Part shown: piece after piece, positions 18,541-29,466 of the stretch | How the letters are laid out: each line of letters starts with the position of its first letter | Numbering within the stretch: the first letter of the stretch is position 1 | From: Anaerolineae bacterium | GTDB lineage: Bacteria; Chloroflexota; Anaerolineae; Aggregatilineales; Phototrophicaceae | Direction of reading: 5' to 3' | Assembly: GCA_022821805.1 (NCBI GenBank) | Contig: JAJECX010000016.1 | Coordinates: 1 to 64,000 of the forward strand | Length of the DNA: 64,000 nucleotides | Notes under the pieces: model-generated | What the model saw: only the letters and a program-made list of their open reading frames with translations | The model's database searches: none | Told to the model about the DNA's origin: nothing | Made by a program: the position numbers and the translations under genes

Positions 18541-19620
18541 TCACCACCAGCCGACCGCGCCCCGTTTCCGCGCCTCCACTTGCGCCCGCAGCCGCTCCAT
18601 CAAATCGACGCCCATCTGCCGGAATAGGTCAATCATGTCGATGGGCACCCAGTTTTCGATCAGGTAGTCGCCCTCGCGCTTCCACCAATCGAAGTCGCGC
18701 AGCGTCATCAGCTTGCCGGTGGCGGGGACGCCGGCGTATGCGCCGTTGTGATGCGAGTAGGCAGTATCCCAGATGCCGCCGGCGCAGTATGCCCCTTCGC
18801 CGATGCGCCCCATGCGCCGACCGCTGCCGGCGCGCGAGATATTGCGGTCGCCGAAACCCTCGAGCCAGGGCCGCTGATGGAAATCTTCGTATTCTTCTTT
18901 GCTGAAGCAGGCGCCGATACCGCTGGGACCGTACCATTTCATATCCGGATGCCAGTACTTGTCCTGCTCCATGGAGCGCAAGTCGCCGCCATCGCGGCTG
19001 CGCAGATAGCGACGCATGCCCTGCCCCATCGCCTGCACCAGTTGTCGGCTCTTGCGCGATTCGAGAGGATCTTGCTCGGTCAGCAGCAAGCCGTCTTTGG
19101 CGCGCGGACCGGGTATCTTTCCGCCTTCCGCGCCCGGCGCCGGCGGCAGGACTTGAAAGCCGGCTGCGCGCATCACCGCCAGGATGTCAAGCTGCAAATA
19201 GGCTTCGGCGATTTTGCCTTGGCGCATGACGTAGAAGACGCCAAACCAGATATTCGTCTTCTGGCCTGTGGCGGGAATGCCGAGCCATTCTCGCTCGAAG
19301 CTGCCGGTCAGATAACCGCAGCCGCTGACCCACTCCTCGCCGCCGACCGTGGCGTACAGGTCGGAGCTTTCGTCGATGCCGCCCATGAAGACGTAGGGGG
19401 CGTGTTTGAGATCGGGAAAAGCGTGAAACAAGGGCGTCCAGAAACCGGTGATCGTGTTATCCGCGCCAAGCAATTGATCAATTGGCGCCGAGACATTCCA
19501 ATCGACGTCATCGTGGACAGCCGCTCGTACCGTTTGCGGGATATTCTCGATGCCGACGTGATTTAGCTTCTGCCAGAAATCCCAGACGGCTTCTTTGTTT
19601 TTTTGGTTCAGTTGGCTCAT
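18541..19620 (-). CDS. SnoaL-like / NTF2-fold protein, two domains
   Basis: A 359-residue protein made of two SnoaL-like (polyketide-cyclase/NTF2 fold) domains, about 8-150 and 190-340. Both contain the recurrent F-x-x-R/F-E-W-x-G-x-P-A-T-G type segment (FEREWLGIPATGQK near 108-121; GAYAGVPATGKLMTLR near 292-307). Members include cyclases, hydrolases and many proteins of unknown role; no reaction can be assigned. It lies upstream of the peptide operon on the same strand but 313 bases away, so co-transcription is uncertain. No strong ribosome-binding site precedes the ATG. Confidence 0.75.
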   Translation of the reverse strand: MSQLNQKNKEAVWDFWQKLNHVGIENIPQTVRAAVHDDVDWNVSAPIDQLLGADNTITGFWTPLFHAFPDLKHAPYVFMGGIDESSDLYATVGGEEWVSGCGYLTGSFEREWLGIPATGQKTNIWFGVFYVMRQGKIAEAYLQLDILAVMRAAGFQVLPPAPGAEGGKIPGPRAKDGLLLTEQDPLESRKSRQLVQAMGQGMRRYLRSRDGGDLRSMEQDKYWHPDMKWYGPSGIGACFSKEEYEDFHQRPWLEGFGDRNISRAGSGRRMGRIGEGAYCAGGIWDTAYSHHNGAYAGVPATGKLMTLRDFDWWKREGDYLIENWVPIDMIDLFRQMGVDLMERLRAQVEARKRGAVGWW

Positions 19621-19720
19621 AGCGCTAGTAACGTCACGTTGCGCTCTCGAGAAACTGGCCGACGCCCGCTTTCATGTCATCCAAGTCGCCGATTTGGAAC
19701 AAGGCAACAATTGCTGGCGA

Positions 19721-22700
19721 CTAAGCCACTGTCTGGTATATGCTCTCGCCGTCTCGAATGTAAGACTCGTAAATGTGTCGATATATGATCCTGCACTTAT
19801 CATCATATAACTCCTTGCCATAAGTGGAGCTTGGCAGATCGACATCAAGGGTTTTCTCGATGACAAGTTTGACTGAGGCGCGAGTTTCTTGATGTTTACG
19901 CCAGTCCAAAACAAGTTTTCCGCGCAATTTCTCAAGCAATTTTTGGGCCGTTCGTTTTACTTTTTTCCGGTCCTTGTCGCTCAGGTCGGTCGTGGATTCT
20001 GTCAAAAGGTCAAATACAGCCAGTTCTTCTTCGCTAAGCTGCTCCCGCATGGCGCGCTTTTCTTCGGCTTCCAAGTCATTTAGAAATGACTTCAGGCGTT
20101 CAAACATAACTTCCGCATTAACGGCGCCGGCATTGTATTCGGCCAGCATCTTTTCGAAAGCCTCCTGATAATTCATACGGGTAGGATTCTGGCTTACCAG
20201 CTTCTCCAACTTGCGCCTGACAACAGCTTCGAGTTGTTTAACGGCGGTGTGTTTATAGCCATCTTCAAGTTTCTTGCGCAAAGCATCAAAGTCGATCTGA
20301 CTGAGATCAATTCGGCGGAAAGTATCGCTTGGCGCAGCTTCTATGACGTATTCCTCCGCAATAACTGATTCATCAAGCAACTGCTTCACTTCCGCCTCAA
20401 CATCGGAAAGATCCACATCTGGAATCTCCGCTATGATTGTCTGAGCAAGAATGTTAAGCAGTTTTCGCGTTGTGGAGAATTCACTTGCGGCCACGTCTGG
20501 CAAAATAGTCTTAAATAGACGATTGACCTGTCGGGCGAGATTCAAGAATTCTTCGACTTCCTTTCCTTGTAGCAATGCCTCTATCGCAGCGTGCTTAAGA
20601 CTTTCGCGCTCAAATCCTTCGGCGTCCTGTATTTCGTCAAGGTCTATATTCAACCTGTCACACAAAGCCAGAGCTTTGCTGATTTCTGAACGTAGCTCCT
20701 CACTCCGTTCCTGCTTTGGCTTGACAGGCATCTGCCCATCGACGACTGCGCCACCTGGACCTGTTCCGTAGATGGCAAGCGCTTTCTCCAAACTACGGAA
20801 AACCCCAATGTAATCGACGATCAAACCATCCTGTTTATCCCGGAAAGTGCGATTGGCTCTGGCGATAGTTTGCATCAGTGTATGATTGCGCATCGGTTTA
20901 TCAAGATAAATGGTAGAGCAGGCGGGGGCGTCAAAGCCGGTCATCCACATCGCGCAGACAAAGACCAATCGAAGCTTGTTTTCCGGATTCTTGAATTTTT
21001 CATCGAGTGATTCTTTGACGATGCGCTCCCTGTGCGGCTCAATGTCTAATCCTTTCTCCTCAAAGAGCGCTTTCTCATTCTGTGACGCTGATATAACCAC
21101 CGCCATATCGGTTTCACGCATAAATTTGAGCTTTTCATTTAGCGTTTGCCGCTCTAATCCACTTGCCGCGGTCGTGAGACGTTTCTTCAGCGCTTTGATT
21201 TCTCCATCCCAGCCACGCTTGACCAGTTGGTGCATCTTGACAGCCGTGAAGCGATCGATGCACACGACCATCGCCTTGCTGTGATAACTGCGCCCGGCAA
21301 AACCGCGCTCCATATAATGCGCCACGATATCTTCGGCGATTGCCACAAGGCGTGGCGTGCGCGTGATGACCTGATATTCCTGCTTGAATTCTCGTTCCAG
21401 CTTGTCTTCCTGCGATTCATCAAGATTGGCTGAATCCAGCAGATTCGTCATATCATCATTCAGCTCTTCATTGGCAAGCTGCAATCGGGGAACGCGATTT
21501 TCATAGTACAGGGGCACCGTCGCGCCATCGTCAACCGATTGCTTGAAATCATAGACGCTGACATATTCGCCGAAGACTTCACGGGTCTTTTCTTCTTCGT
21601 CGGTCATCAGCGGCGTGCCGGTAAAACCGATGAAGGCGGCATTAGGCAGCGTCTTTCTCATGTTCATGGCTAATTCCGCGTATTGGCTGCGATGGGCTTC
21701 GTCGGTCATGACAATTATGTCGTCTCGTTCCGACAGCAGCGGGTATGGCTCGCCATCGAGAGTATGAAATTTTTGAATCAGGGTAAAGGCATAGCGACTG
21801 TCATTGCGCAAGAGTCTTTTAAGTTCTTCGCCAGTCTGCGCCTGGAAATCGCGCTGCCCACTCTTGACATCCGGTACAGCGCCCACACTGGCGAAGTTCT
21901 GATAAATCTGCTCGTCAAGTTCTTTGCGGTCGGTGACGATCAAAAATGTCCAGTTGCCACACAGCTTGCGCAAGACTTTCCCCGAGAAGAAAATCATGCT
22001 GTAAGATTTGCCTGCTCCCTGTGTATGCCAGAAGACGCCCAAACGCCCTCGTTTGTCTTCCAGCGATTTCACCGCCTTAAGCGCATTATTCACGCCTAGG
22101 ACCTGATGATTCCGCGCCAGGAGTTTCTGGGCGCCGCCGCCCGCCCCTTTGAAGAGGACAAAATTCTCCACCAGGTCCAGCAAGCGGGCAGGCTCGCAAG
22201 TACCGCGCAGCATCGTTGCCAAGCTGATTTGCCCGGCTTCTTTTTCGTTGCCGACGCGCTTCCACTCGCCAAAGTGCTCCCAGGGAGCGGTGAGGCTGCC
22301 GATGCGGCTGCGACGCGCGTTGGACAGAATGACAAAGGCGTTGTACCAGAAGAGATGCGGAATCGCCTCTTTGTAGTCTTGGAAATTGCCGTGATAGGCA
22401 TCTTCCACGCGGCGATGCGACGCTTTCAGTTCGATAAATCCAAGCGGGATTCCGTTCACGAACAAGACAATATCAGCGCGTTTGCTGTACAAGCCGTCGC
22501 GACTGAGCAGGCGGAATTGCTGAACCGCCAGCCAGTCATTCTCGCTCGGCGCGTTCCAGTCGATCAAATTGACCGTCTCGATAAGGTCATCGCCCGCATC
22601 GTCTTTGAGAGGCACTTTGACGCCATGTTTGAGCAGCTTGTAAACGTCCTGATTGGCATCGGCGAGGCTTTGGCGGCTGCGGTCGGCCAGCAAAATATCC

Positions 22701-22921
22701 CGCGCTAGATCAAGCGCTCCGGCTGGGGTGTCGGGATTCAAGCGCCGCAAAGCTGGCGCCAAGCGGGAAAGCAGCAGGACTTCATCGCGACTTTCGCGCC
22801 CGAAGAAGCTGCCGCCGTCGCTGAATTCGTTATAGGCATTTACAGCCTCGTAACCCAATTCAGCCAGCAAGTTCATCACGGCGGTTTCCAATGCCTCTTC
22901 TGAATCGGGGTCTTTAACCAT
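19721..22921 (-). CDS. hsdR: Type I restriction enzyme R subunit
   Basis: A 1066-residue motor and nuclease subunit that translocates DNA and cuts at distance from the recognition site when DNA is unmethylated. The N-terminal PD-(D/E)xK nuclease has D150 and E164-x-K166 (FIELKAS). Helicase motifs are Walker A QGAGKS (301-306), DEAH (407-410) and GFTGTP (432-437), followed by the second RecA domain and a long helical C-terminus that binds the methylase core. Its ATG overlaps the end of the OLD-family gene by 8 bases, implying translational coupling. It appears intact. Confidence 0.95.
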   Translation of the reverse strand: MVKDPDSEEALETAVMNLLAELGYEAVNAYNEFSDGGSFFGRESRDEVLLLSRLAPALRRLNPDTPAGALDLARDILLADRSRQSLADANQDVYKLLKHGVKVPLKDDAGDDLIETVNLIDWNAPSENDWLAVQQFRLLSRDGLYSKRADIVLFVNGIPLGFIELKASHRRVEDAYHGNFQDYKEAIPHLFWYNAFVILSNARRSRIGSLTAPWEHFGEWKRVGNEKEAGQISLATMLRGTCEPARLLDLVENFVLFKGAGGGAQKLLARNHQVLGVNNALKAVKSLEDKRGRLGVFWHTQGAGKSYSMIFFSGKVLRKLCGNWTFLIVTDRKELDEQIYQNFASVGAVPDVKSGQRDFQAQTGEELKRLLRNDSRYAFTLIQKFHTLDGEPYPLLSERDDIIVMTDEAHRSQYAELAMNMRKTLPNAAFIGFTGTPLMTDEEEKTREVFGEYVSVYDFKQSVDDGATVPLYYENRVPRLQLANEELNDDMTNLLDSANLDESQEDKLEREFKQEYQVITRTPRLVAIAEDIVAHYMERGFAGRSYHSKAMVVCIDRFTAVKMHQLVKRGWDGEIKALKKRLTTAASGLERQTLNEKLKFMRETDMAVVISASQNEKALFEEKGLDIEPHRERIVKESLDEKFKNPENKLRLVFVCAMWMTGFDAPACSTIYLDKPMRNHTLMQTIARANRTFRDKQDGLIVDYIGVFRSLEKALAIYGTGPGGAVVDGQMPVKPKQERSEELRSEISKALALCDRLNIDLDEIQDAEGFERESLKHAAIEALLQGKEVEEFLNLARQVNRLFKTILPDVAASEFSTTRKLLNILAQTIIAEIPDVDLSDVEAEVKQLLDESVIAEEYVIEAAPSDTFRRIDLSQIDFDALRKKLEDGYKHTAVKQLEAVVRRKLEKLVSQNPTRMNYQEAFEKMLAEYNAGAVNAEVMFERLKSFLNDLEAEEKRAMREQLSEEELAVFDLLTESTTDLSDKDRKKVKRTAQKLLEKLRGKLVLDWRKHQETRASVKLVIEKTLDVDLPSSTYGKELYDDKCRIIYRHIYESYIRDGESIYQTVA

Positions 22922-24578
22922 TTTCGGGTTCGGTCTGGTTTACCAAGCCGTTTATAAGTGCAACAAACCTATTAAGTTTATCGCTGGCAATGGCATCTTG
23001 ATGATATTGAAGCATCAAGTGTTGGGGCTTCTGATACCGATCAGGTGCTTTAGATATTCCCAGAAATCTCTCAATATCCGGCTCCACGGCCTCTACCTTA
23101 TATGTATACTCATTATGACTTCTGCATATCAGACCTGCCAGATTCAGGTTCTTCTCATTCTTCTTGTCAGTATCATACAGGACCGAATGATTTATTCCGA
23201 AGCAGCCCAATAGATTCATGAAGCGGTGAATGTTGTATTTTCCAAAACAGTCAAGGACAAATAATCCCCCCGCAGGGCCATCAACGCATCCGTTTGCTAT
23301 GAGATAATTGATGAACGCTACTTCCGTTGGGCCTTCAACTAACAAGACAAGATTAGCGAAGAACATTCCGCAACGAAACGGATTCAACCAAAGGAAATAT
23401 TTTATACCTTCCATATCTAAATTTCGATTCTCATCAGTATCAGAGATATTGAGCAGATCGTTTATTTCTTGGTTATCCTCAAAGATCTGTTTGCGTTCTT
23501 CTTCAGATAATTGTCCGACTGCTGTTTTACCTTGTTGCCTGCGAAGACGAATAATAGCGGATAAATTGTCGCTATTGTTTGATACGAAATTTGCAGAGTG
23601 TGTGGAAATTAGGACTTGATTACCTTCTTGAGCGCCTATTAGCTGAAGTCCTCTGCACAGTACATCTTGTTGCGGAGGATGCAGGAAGGCTTCCGGTTCT
23701 TCAAAAAGTATCAGGGTGAGATTGGGTCTAAACTCCTTTTTTGTCGAAGGTTTCCGCTCAAATTTGTACTCAGATGCTAGTGTCAGCAAAGTATAAATGA
23801 GATGACGCTGGAAACCTTGCCCATAACGTGCAGCGGGTAAAGTATCATCTATTTGGGAGTCGTGAAAATCGAAACTAACCAGATTTTTGACGATCTCAGT
23901 TTCGGAAAACGGATTTATGTTTAAGCGAAATTCCGTATCCCATTCAGAAATTCTATCATTGATGTCGTTCTGCAGTCCCCTTAACGAGAGGTCTTCGTCA
24001 GTTTTTTCTTCTTGAAATTCTGCCATCTTCTGGGAGAAATCTTGTACCATCGCTTGGAAGGTCGCACTTGATTTCACAAGCTTGCCGACAATTTTATTGA
24101 TGATGTCACGGAGCGCGGAGGGACCACTCGTTTTCATATGTTCATCTAGTTTACTTACAGCGGGAATATAGATGATGTCGCCAAGTTTTCCCTGTTGAAC
24201 ATTCTTTGCCCCGTAGAACTGTTCGGTTGCCCATTGCTTATCACGCTTGAGAGCAAAAATGCCTTTATTTTTGCCCTTGAGATACTTTCGCACTCGGAGA
24301 CGATTGTCACCAATCTTGTATTCATCCTTGAGAGTTTCGTATTCTTCACTTGTTAGAACATATTCGATCTGTATCCAACACTCATCACCAGTAGCGCCTT
24401 CTTTTGGAGCGTCTGTCTTAGCGTCGAATTTGTGGGTATCGTAAAATGTCCTTAGCGCATCAATGGCATTGGTTTTGCCAGCATTGTTTGCACCTACAAG
24501 TAGACAATAATCATCCAGGTGGAACGTGACATCGACGAGCGACCGGAAATTATGTACCTGTACTGTCTTGATCTGCAT
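22914..24578 (-). CDS. OLD-family ATPase with TOPRIM nuclease domain, within the type I locus
   Basis: A 554-residue protein with an N-terminal ABC/SMC-type ATPase and a C-terminal TOPRIM domain, the layout of OLD nucleases and Gabija GajA. Visible motifs are Walker A GANNAGKT (29-36), the signature-like YGQGFQRH (252-259), Walker B LILFEEPEAFLH (289-300), H-loop STHSANF (325-331), TOPRIM Glu E415 (VEGPTEV) and acidic D469/D471 (YDTDKK). It sits between hsdS (26-base gap) and hsdR (8-base overlap). It is visibly AT-rich. OLD proteins often act in phage defence; a modulatory or back-up defence role is inferred. No UvrD-like GajB partner follows. Confidence 0.87.
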   Translation of the reverse strand: MQIKTVQVHNFRSLVDVTFHLDDYCLLVGANNAGKTNAIDALRTFYDTHKFDAKTDAPKEGATGDECWIQIEYVLTSEEYETLKDEYKIGDNRLRVRKYLKGKNKGIFALKRDKQWATEQFYGAKNVQQGKLGDIIYIPAVSKLDEHMKTSGPSALRDIINKIVGKLVKSSATFQAMVQDFSQKMAEFQEEKTDEDLSLRGLQNDINDRISEWDTEFRLNINPFSETEIVKNLVSFDFHDSQIDDTLPAARYGQGFQRHLIYTLLTLASEYKFERKPSTKKEFRPNLTLILFEEPEAFLHPPQQDVLCRGLQLIGAQEGNQVLISTHSANFVSNNSDNLSAIIRLRRQQGKTAVGQLSEEERKQIFEDNQEINDLLNISDTDENRNLDMEGIKYFLWLNPFRCGMFFANLVLLVEGPTEVAFINYLIANGCVDGPAGGLFVLDCFGKYNIHRFMNLLGCFGINHSVLYDTDKKNEKNLNLAGLICRSHNEYTYKVEAVEPDIERFLGISKAPDRYQKPQHLMLQYHQDAIASDKLNRFVALINGLVNQTEPENG

Positions 24579-24604
24579 TTATGGCCTCAATCCTTTGAGT
24601 ACTG

Positions 24605-25861
24605 TTATCCAAAATCTCCGCGCTCAAGCCCTTGAATTTCTATCTTACTCACATCCAGTTCACCCGAAACCAGACGGGGTAACAAAATGTCGCGAGCTTC
24701 CCTTAGAACATGGTTCTTAAAAATTGCGGTATGAATACTGCGAACAATTTCGCCAACAAATTCATTAAATTCTGATACCAATTCAATCGGCGGAAGTGCT
24801 ATTGGATATTGTGAGATTATTTTCCAGTTGGCGCGGGGCATCTTCGTTCCTTGCGAGACCGCCGTAGCGAACTCAATGAAGTGGTTGCTAGAAACGCACA
24901 TCAGAATATTCGCATAAAATTCAGGGATTCTTGGCAATATGACAATCGTATCTGTAGAAGTCACTCCATCGATAGGCGCAACCGCTACCTTATGAAGATA
25001 TGAGCGTATTCGACCAAACAATATATCTCCAATTGTGAATAAGAACTTTGTACTGCTTACGTCGCCGATTTCCCCCCATTCGGATAAAGCGATTGTCTTA
25101 CGAGGAATATGTTCAAGCCCAACGTATGGTGTGCTGGGGTCAAGTTCCGCAGGTTTAACACTTTTCCGTTTGTCAACAGCGATATCACCTAAACATCCTA
25201 CCTCCCACCCCCGCGGAATCATCCCTCCATAATCACTCCCGCTGTCCACCATTTCAACATCTTCATGCCCGGGAAAACGAAAATGCACAAACCACTCGCG
25301 ATAGAGATCCTGGGCAGCCTGCTCCAGCAGCTTGATGCGCCGGTTGTTGTTCTCGATCAGGTCGTCGTAGGCGGAGAGGATGGCGGCGATTTTGCGCTGG
25401 GTGTGGAGGGGCGGGAGGGGGATGAGTACCTGTCTCAGTTCACTTTGCTTTATTCCGAGTACAGTCGTTCCAGTTGCACGTGCTTTTAGACGTCCTTGTA
25501 CTTCATACGATTGAAGTGCATAAAAATAGTAGTTTTGATTTATCAGATCCGGATTGCCACGCAATAAGATCACTCGCTGTGCTAAAGCTATTTTCTCGGC
25601 TGTCCTAATTTGACCAACCTCTCCAAGCGGGGCTTCCGTCGTGATGACTATGTCACCAAATTGAGGTATACCGCGTCGCATAACACGGTCATAGGTTTCA
25701 GCTGGTACATATTCGCGAGGGGAACTCTTAATGACGCCATGCTTGATGTTTTTTGCTGTAACGAGCCAGATACCACTATCTGACTTCTTGGGAGTTTTCC
25801 CTCGATAGTCAATTACAGTTGCTGTGAGTTCGCCAATGGCTTTAGTTGGAAAGTCAGACAT
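24605..25861 (-). CDS. hsdS: Type I restriction enzyme specificity subunit
   Basis: A 418-residue subunit that reads the bipartite target. Two target-recognition domains (about 1-150 and 205-365) are each followed by a helical spacer: the central one contains IPLPPLHTQRKIAAIL and DDLIENNNRRIKLLEQA, and the C-terminal one PLPPIELVSEFNEF. The target sequence cannot be predicted by eye. It starts 3 bases after hsdM stops. Composition drops in the recognition domains, as is common in exchangeable specificity genes. Confidence 0.93.
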   Translation of the reverse strand: MSDFPTKAIGELTATVIDYRGKTPKKSDSGIWLVTAKNIKHGVIKSSPREYVPAETYDRVMRRGIPQFGDIVITTEAPLGEVGQIRTAEKIALAQRVILLRGNPDLINQNYYFYALQSYEVQGRLKARATGTTVLGIKQSELRQVLIPLPPLHTQRKIAAILSAYDDLIENNNRRIKLLEQAAQDLYREWFVHFRFPGHEDVEMVDSGSDYGGMIPRGWEVGCLGDIAVDKRKSVKPAELDPSTPYVGLEHIPRKTIALSEWGEIGDVSSTKFLFTIGDILFGRIRSYLHKVAVAPIDGVTSTDTIVILPRIPEFYANILMCVSSNHFIEFATAVSQGTKMPRANWKIISQYPIALPPIELVSEFNEFVGEIVRSIHTAIFKNHVLREARDILLPRLVSGELDVSKIEIQGLERGDFG

Positions 25862-25864
25862 TTG

Positions 25865-27409
25865 TCAAAACTCCAACAGTTTTGTCATATTGTATGAAAT
25901 CCGCTCTTCCAAATCATGCGCTTCGGCATTCAAGATTTCCAGTTCCTCGTTCAGCTCCCCCAGCCGCAGCTTAAAATCAACATCGCCATCCTGCCGCGCC
26001 GCCACGCCGACATAGCGGCCCGGATTCAGGCTGTAGTCCTGGGAGGCGATCTCGTCGATGGTGGCGACATAGCAGCGCCCCGGTACATCCTGATAGATGC
26101 CAGCGGGGAATGTTGCCTGGAGCAACTCTTCGCTGCCGTTGATGGTTTCAGGTTCTTCGCCCCGGTAGAGCCGCCCGATATTGGCTATGAATTCCAGTTG
26201 ATGCGGCTTGAACTCCCGATGGGCGCGGTCAACCTGATAAAAAATATCGCGGGCGTCGATGAATAGCACCTGGTCTTCGCGTGTGCCGCCGCGCTTGCCC
26301 TTGTCCAGGAACCAGAGGGTGCAGGGCAAGGTCACGGTATAAAAGAAGTTCGAGGCGATGGTGATCATCACATCGACAACTTTTGATTCGATCAACTGTT
26401 TACGAATTTCCAGTTCGCTGTGGCGGGCGTCGCTGGCGCTGTTCGCCATGACGAAGCCGGCTCGACCGGTCTCGTTCAAGGCGCTGTAAAAGCTCTGGAT
26501 CCAGAGGGTGTTGGCATTATCCACTGTGGGCAAGCCAAAGGGAAAACGCGGATCCTGCTTGAGCTTGCTTTTGTCCACGCCTTTGACGTTGAAGGGAGGA
26601 TTGGCCATGACAAAGTCGAATTTGTCTCTGCTTCTGTGAATGTCTTGGTAGTAGGTGTTGCCTTCGCGGATATCGCCTTCCAGTCCGTGTACAGTGAGGT
26701 TCATTTTCGCCAGCCGCACTGTAGCCGCTACTCGTTCTTGTCCGTAAATGCTGATGTCGGTCGTTCTGCCGCGATGCCGTTGCACAAAGTCCGCCGATTG
26801 CACGAACATGCCGCCGGAGCCGCAAGCCGGGTCGTATACGTAACCTTCAAAAGGTTCAATGATTTCGACGATGAGCTTGACCAGGCTGGTCGGGGTGAAA
26901 AATTCGCCGCCCTTTTGGCCTTCCGCCATGGCGAATTTGCCGAGGAAATACTCATAAATCTGCCCGAATACATCGCCTTCCATATCGTTCATTGAGAAGT
27001 GAAACTTCTTTAGCAATGTCGTCAGCATATCATTATCAAAGCGGGTGTATTGCTTGGGCAAAACATCTCGCAGCGCTTCGTTTTCGGCTTCGATAGCTTT
27101 CATCGCCTCGTTAATCGCTTTGCCGATATTTTCGCTTTCCGGCAGGCTCAACAGATAGTCATAGCGAGCCTTGTCCGGCAAGAACATAATGCCCTCCGCC
27201 TGAAAATCGATCTTGCCGATCTCACGCCGCCGAGTTTTCCGCAGCCTGACCTTGGCTTCGGCGTTGGCAAACTTGTGATCGGCATAACGCAGAAATATCA
27301 AACCCAAGACTGGGCTTGAGTATTCGGACGCCCTCAATTTGGAATTGGCGCGCAGTTCGTCCGCAGCTCTCCAAAGCTGTCGTACCAATTCAGCGTGTTT
27401 GGCAAGCAT
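25865..27409 (-). CDS. hsdM: Type I restriction enzyme methyltransferase subunit
   Basis: A 514-residue N6-adenine methylase that modifies the HsdS target and forms the core of the restriction complex. It has the N-terminal helical HsdM_N region (about 5-135), GEFFTP (168-173), AdoMet motif DPACGSGG (193-200) and catalytic NPPF (270-273). AAGGAT lies about 10 bases before the ATG. It is first in the operon hsdM-hsdS-OLD-hsdR, all genes touching or overlapping. It looks intact. Confidence 0.96.
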   Translation of the reverse strand: MLAKHAELVRQLWRAADELRANSKLRASEYSSPVLGLIFLRYADHKFANAEAKVRLRKTRRREIGKIDFQAEGIMFLPDKARYDYLLSLPESENIGKAINEAMKAIEAENEALRDVLPKQYTRFDNDMLTTLLKKFHFSMNDMEGDVFGQIYEYFLGKFAMAEGQKGGEFFTPTSLVKLIVEIIEPFEGYVYDPACGSGGMFVQSADFVQRHRGRTTDISIYGQERVAATVRLAKMNLTVHGLEGDIREGNTYYQDIHRSRDKFDFVMANPPFNVKGVDKSKLKQDPRFPFGLPTVDNANTLWIQSFYSALNETGRAGFVMANSASDARHSELEIRKQLIESKVVDVMITIASNFFYTVTLPCTLWFLDKGKRGGTREDQVLFIDARDIFYQVDRAHREFKPHQLEFIANIGRLYRGEEPETINGSEELLQATFPAGIYQDVPGRCYVATIDEIASQDYSLNPGRYVGVAARQDGDVDFKLRLGELNEELEILNAEAHDLEERISYNMTKLLEF

Positions 27410-27477
27410 AATGGGGGCGATCCTTCCAGGAAATCATGATTGAGCGGGGACATATAAGCAAAGGATAGATGATTTGA

Positions 27478-29466
27478 TCAGCTCAGGGTAGCATCTCTCT
27501 CTGTCAGCGCCTGCAGCCCGGCATGCAGCGCTTCGCTGATCTTGTCCACGTCATAGACGCTGCCGGCCCAGACGCCGCCACTCGCCGCTTGCAGCGCCGC
27601 CCACAAACGGGTATCGGCCGGCAGCTCGGGATGCGGCTGCAAGTCGGGATGCGGCTCGCGCGAATCGAGCAGCGCCCCCGCCTCAACCGCCGAGAGCTCA
27701 CGGTTCGCTGTGCCGACCAAATCCACCGTGCCGCTCAGACTCTTCCGGTCGATCTCGATCTCGATCAGGTCGCCATCGCGCAATTTGCCGATGGGTCCGC
27801 CAGCCAGCCCTTCGGGACCGACATGGCCGATGCAGGCGCCGGTGGAAACGCCGGAGAAGCGCGCGTCGGTGATAATCGCCACCTGCTTGCCCCAGGGGAT
27901 GAACTTTAACGCCGAGGTCAACTGATAGGTCTCTTCCATGCCGGTACCCATCGGTCCGATGCCGGTCAAGACCAGCACATCCCCCGCTTGAATCGCTTCG
28001 CCTTCCAAGCCCTTCAGCGCTCGAATCGCCGCGCGTTCCGAGGTGAACACCCGCGCCGGTCCGCGATGGCGATAGACGTTGTCGGCGTCAATCACCGATG
28101 GGTCAATGGCGGTCGCTTTGATGACCGAACCCTGCGGCGCGATATTGCCCCGAGGGAAGACTACAGTGCTGGCCAGTCCTCGCGCCTTCGCCTGCTGCGG
28201 CGACATGATGACATCCTTCGGGTCAATGCCGTCGTTAGCGCGCAGGCGCTCGCGCGCGAATCGCCGGCGATCGCTGCCCTCCCACCAATCCAAGACCGCA
28301 TCCAGCTTGTCGCCGGTGACCGTCAGCACATCGGTATTGAGCAGCCCCGCCCTTCGCAGGTGACACATGACTTCGGGTACGCCGCCAGCCATATAGACCT
28401 GCACGGTCGGGTGATTGCGCGGTCCGTTGGGCAGGGCGTCGACGAGACGCGCCGTGCTGCGGTTGACACGAATCCAGTCATCAACCGTCGGCGGCTTCAG
28501 CCCAGCCGCATGCGCGACGGCGGGAATATGCAGCAGCAGATTGGTCGAGCCGCCGAAAGCGGAATGCACCAGCATGGCGTTTTCCAGCGCGGCCGGCGTC
28601 AAGATATCGGCGAGCGTCGTGCCGGCGGCCTTCATATTAAGCAGCGCCAGCGCCGAGCGCCGCGCATTGTCCAGCCAAACCGCCTCGCCCGATGGCACGA
28701 GCGCGCAATGGGGCAAGCTCATGCCAAGCGCTTCCGCCACCACTTGCGAGGTCGCCGCAGTGCCCAAAAACTGACAGCCGCCTCCAGAGGACCCGCAGGC
28801 TTTGCAGCCCATCTCGGCGGCGTAATTGAGCGTGATCATGCCGTGGGCGAAGCGCGCGCCGATCGTCTGCACGGTACCAGCGTCTTCCGCGCCTTCCGCT
28901 GGCAGCGTCACGCCGCCGGGCACGATGATGCCAGGCAGATCGCTGCAGCCAGCCAGCGCGATCATGGCGGCGGGCAGCCCCTTGTCGCAGGTGGCGACGC
29001 CCATGACGCCATCGCGGGTTGGCAAGGAGCGGATCATGCGGCGCATCACCAAAGCCGCGTCATTGCGATAAGCCAGGCTGTCCATCATGCCGGTCGTGCC
29101 TTGCGAGCGCCCATCGCAGGGATCGGAGCAATAGATGGCGAAGGGTATCGCATCGCGCTCGCGGATCGTCTCAGCCGCTTCTTTCACCAGCAGGCTGATC
29201 TCCCAATGCCCGGTGTGATAGCCGAGCGCCAGCGGACTGCCGTCTTCGGCGCGCAAGCCGCCTTTGGTGCTGACGATGACGTACTGCTCGCGATTGACCT
29301 CTTCCGGATGCCAGCCCATCGCCACATTTTGTGTCATGGCGAAGAGATTGCCGCTCGCTTCATTAAGCAGCATGTCTTCATCAAATGGGAGCTTGCCATC
29401 CCGGCCCTGCCCGCGCGTTTGCGTCGAAGGCAGCAGTTCTGCCCCGCCGTAAATCTCTTCTCGCAT
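27478..29466 (-). CDS. yjhG: Sugar-acid dehydratase, YjhG/YagF (D-xylonate dehydratase) type
   Basis: A 662-residue IlvD/Edd-family dehydratase that converts an aldonate such as D-xylonate into the 2-keto-3-deoxy acid. It aligns throughout with E. coli YagF/YjhG, including [35 protein letters not shown] (C117), [14 protein letters not shown] (C160) and GGGCQFLGT (C231). These three Cys are expected to hold the Fe-S cluster. The length matches the YjhG group and is longer than IlvD. AGGAG sits 8 bases before the ATG. It is divergent from a short-chain dehydrogenase that might act in the same sugar-acid route. Substrate specificity is inferred from the family. Confidence 0.9.
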   Translation of the reverse strand: MREEIYGGAELLPSTQTRGQGRDGKLPFDEDMLLNEASGNLFAMTQNVAMGWHPEEVNREQYVIVSTKGGLRAEDGSPLALGYHTGHWEISLLVKEAAETIRERDAIPFAIYCSDPCDGRSQGTTGMMDSLAYRNDAALVMRRMIRSLPTRDGVMGVATCDKGLPAAMIALAGCSDLPGIIVPGGVTLPAEGAEDAGTVQTIGARFAHGMITLNYAAEMGCKACGSSGGGCQFLGTAATSQVVAEALGMSLPHCALVPSGEAVWLDNARRSALALLNMKAAGTTLADILTPAALENAMLVHSAFGGSTNLLLHIPAVAHAAGLKPPTVDDWIRVNRSTARLVDALPNGPRNHPTVQVYMAGGVPEVMCHLRRAGLLNTDVLTVTGDKLDAVLDWWEGSDRRRFARERLRANDGIDPKDVIMSPQQAKARGLASTVVFPRGNIAPQGSVIKATAIDPSVIDADNVYRHRGPARVFTSERAAIRALKGLEGEAIQAGDVLVLTGIGPMGTGMEETYQLTSALKFIPWGKQVAIITDARFSGVSTGACIGHVGPEGLAGGPIGKLRDGDLIEIEIDRKSLSGTVDLVGTANRELSAVEAGALLDSREPHPDLQPHPELPADTRLWAALQAASGGVWAGSVYDVDKISEALHAGLQALTERDATLS

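Noticed and set aside
22914..24578. Full Gabija system
   Set aside because: The OLD-like protein resembles GajA in layout, but no UvrD-like GajB gene follows; hsdR does.
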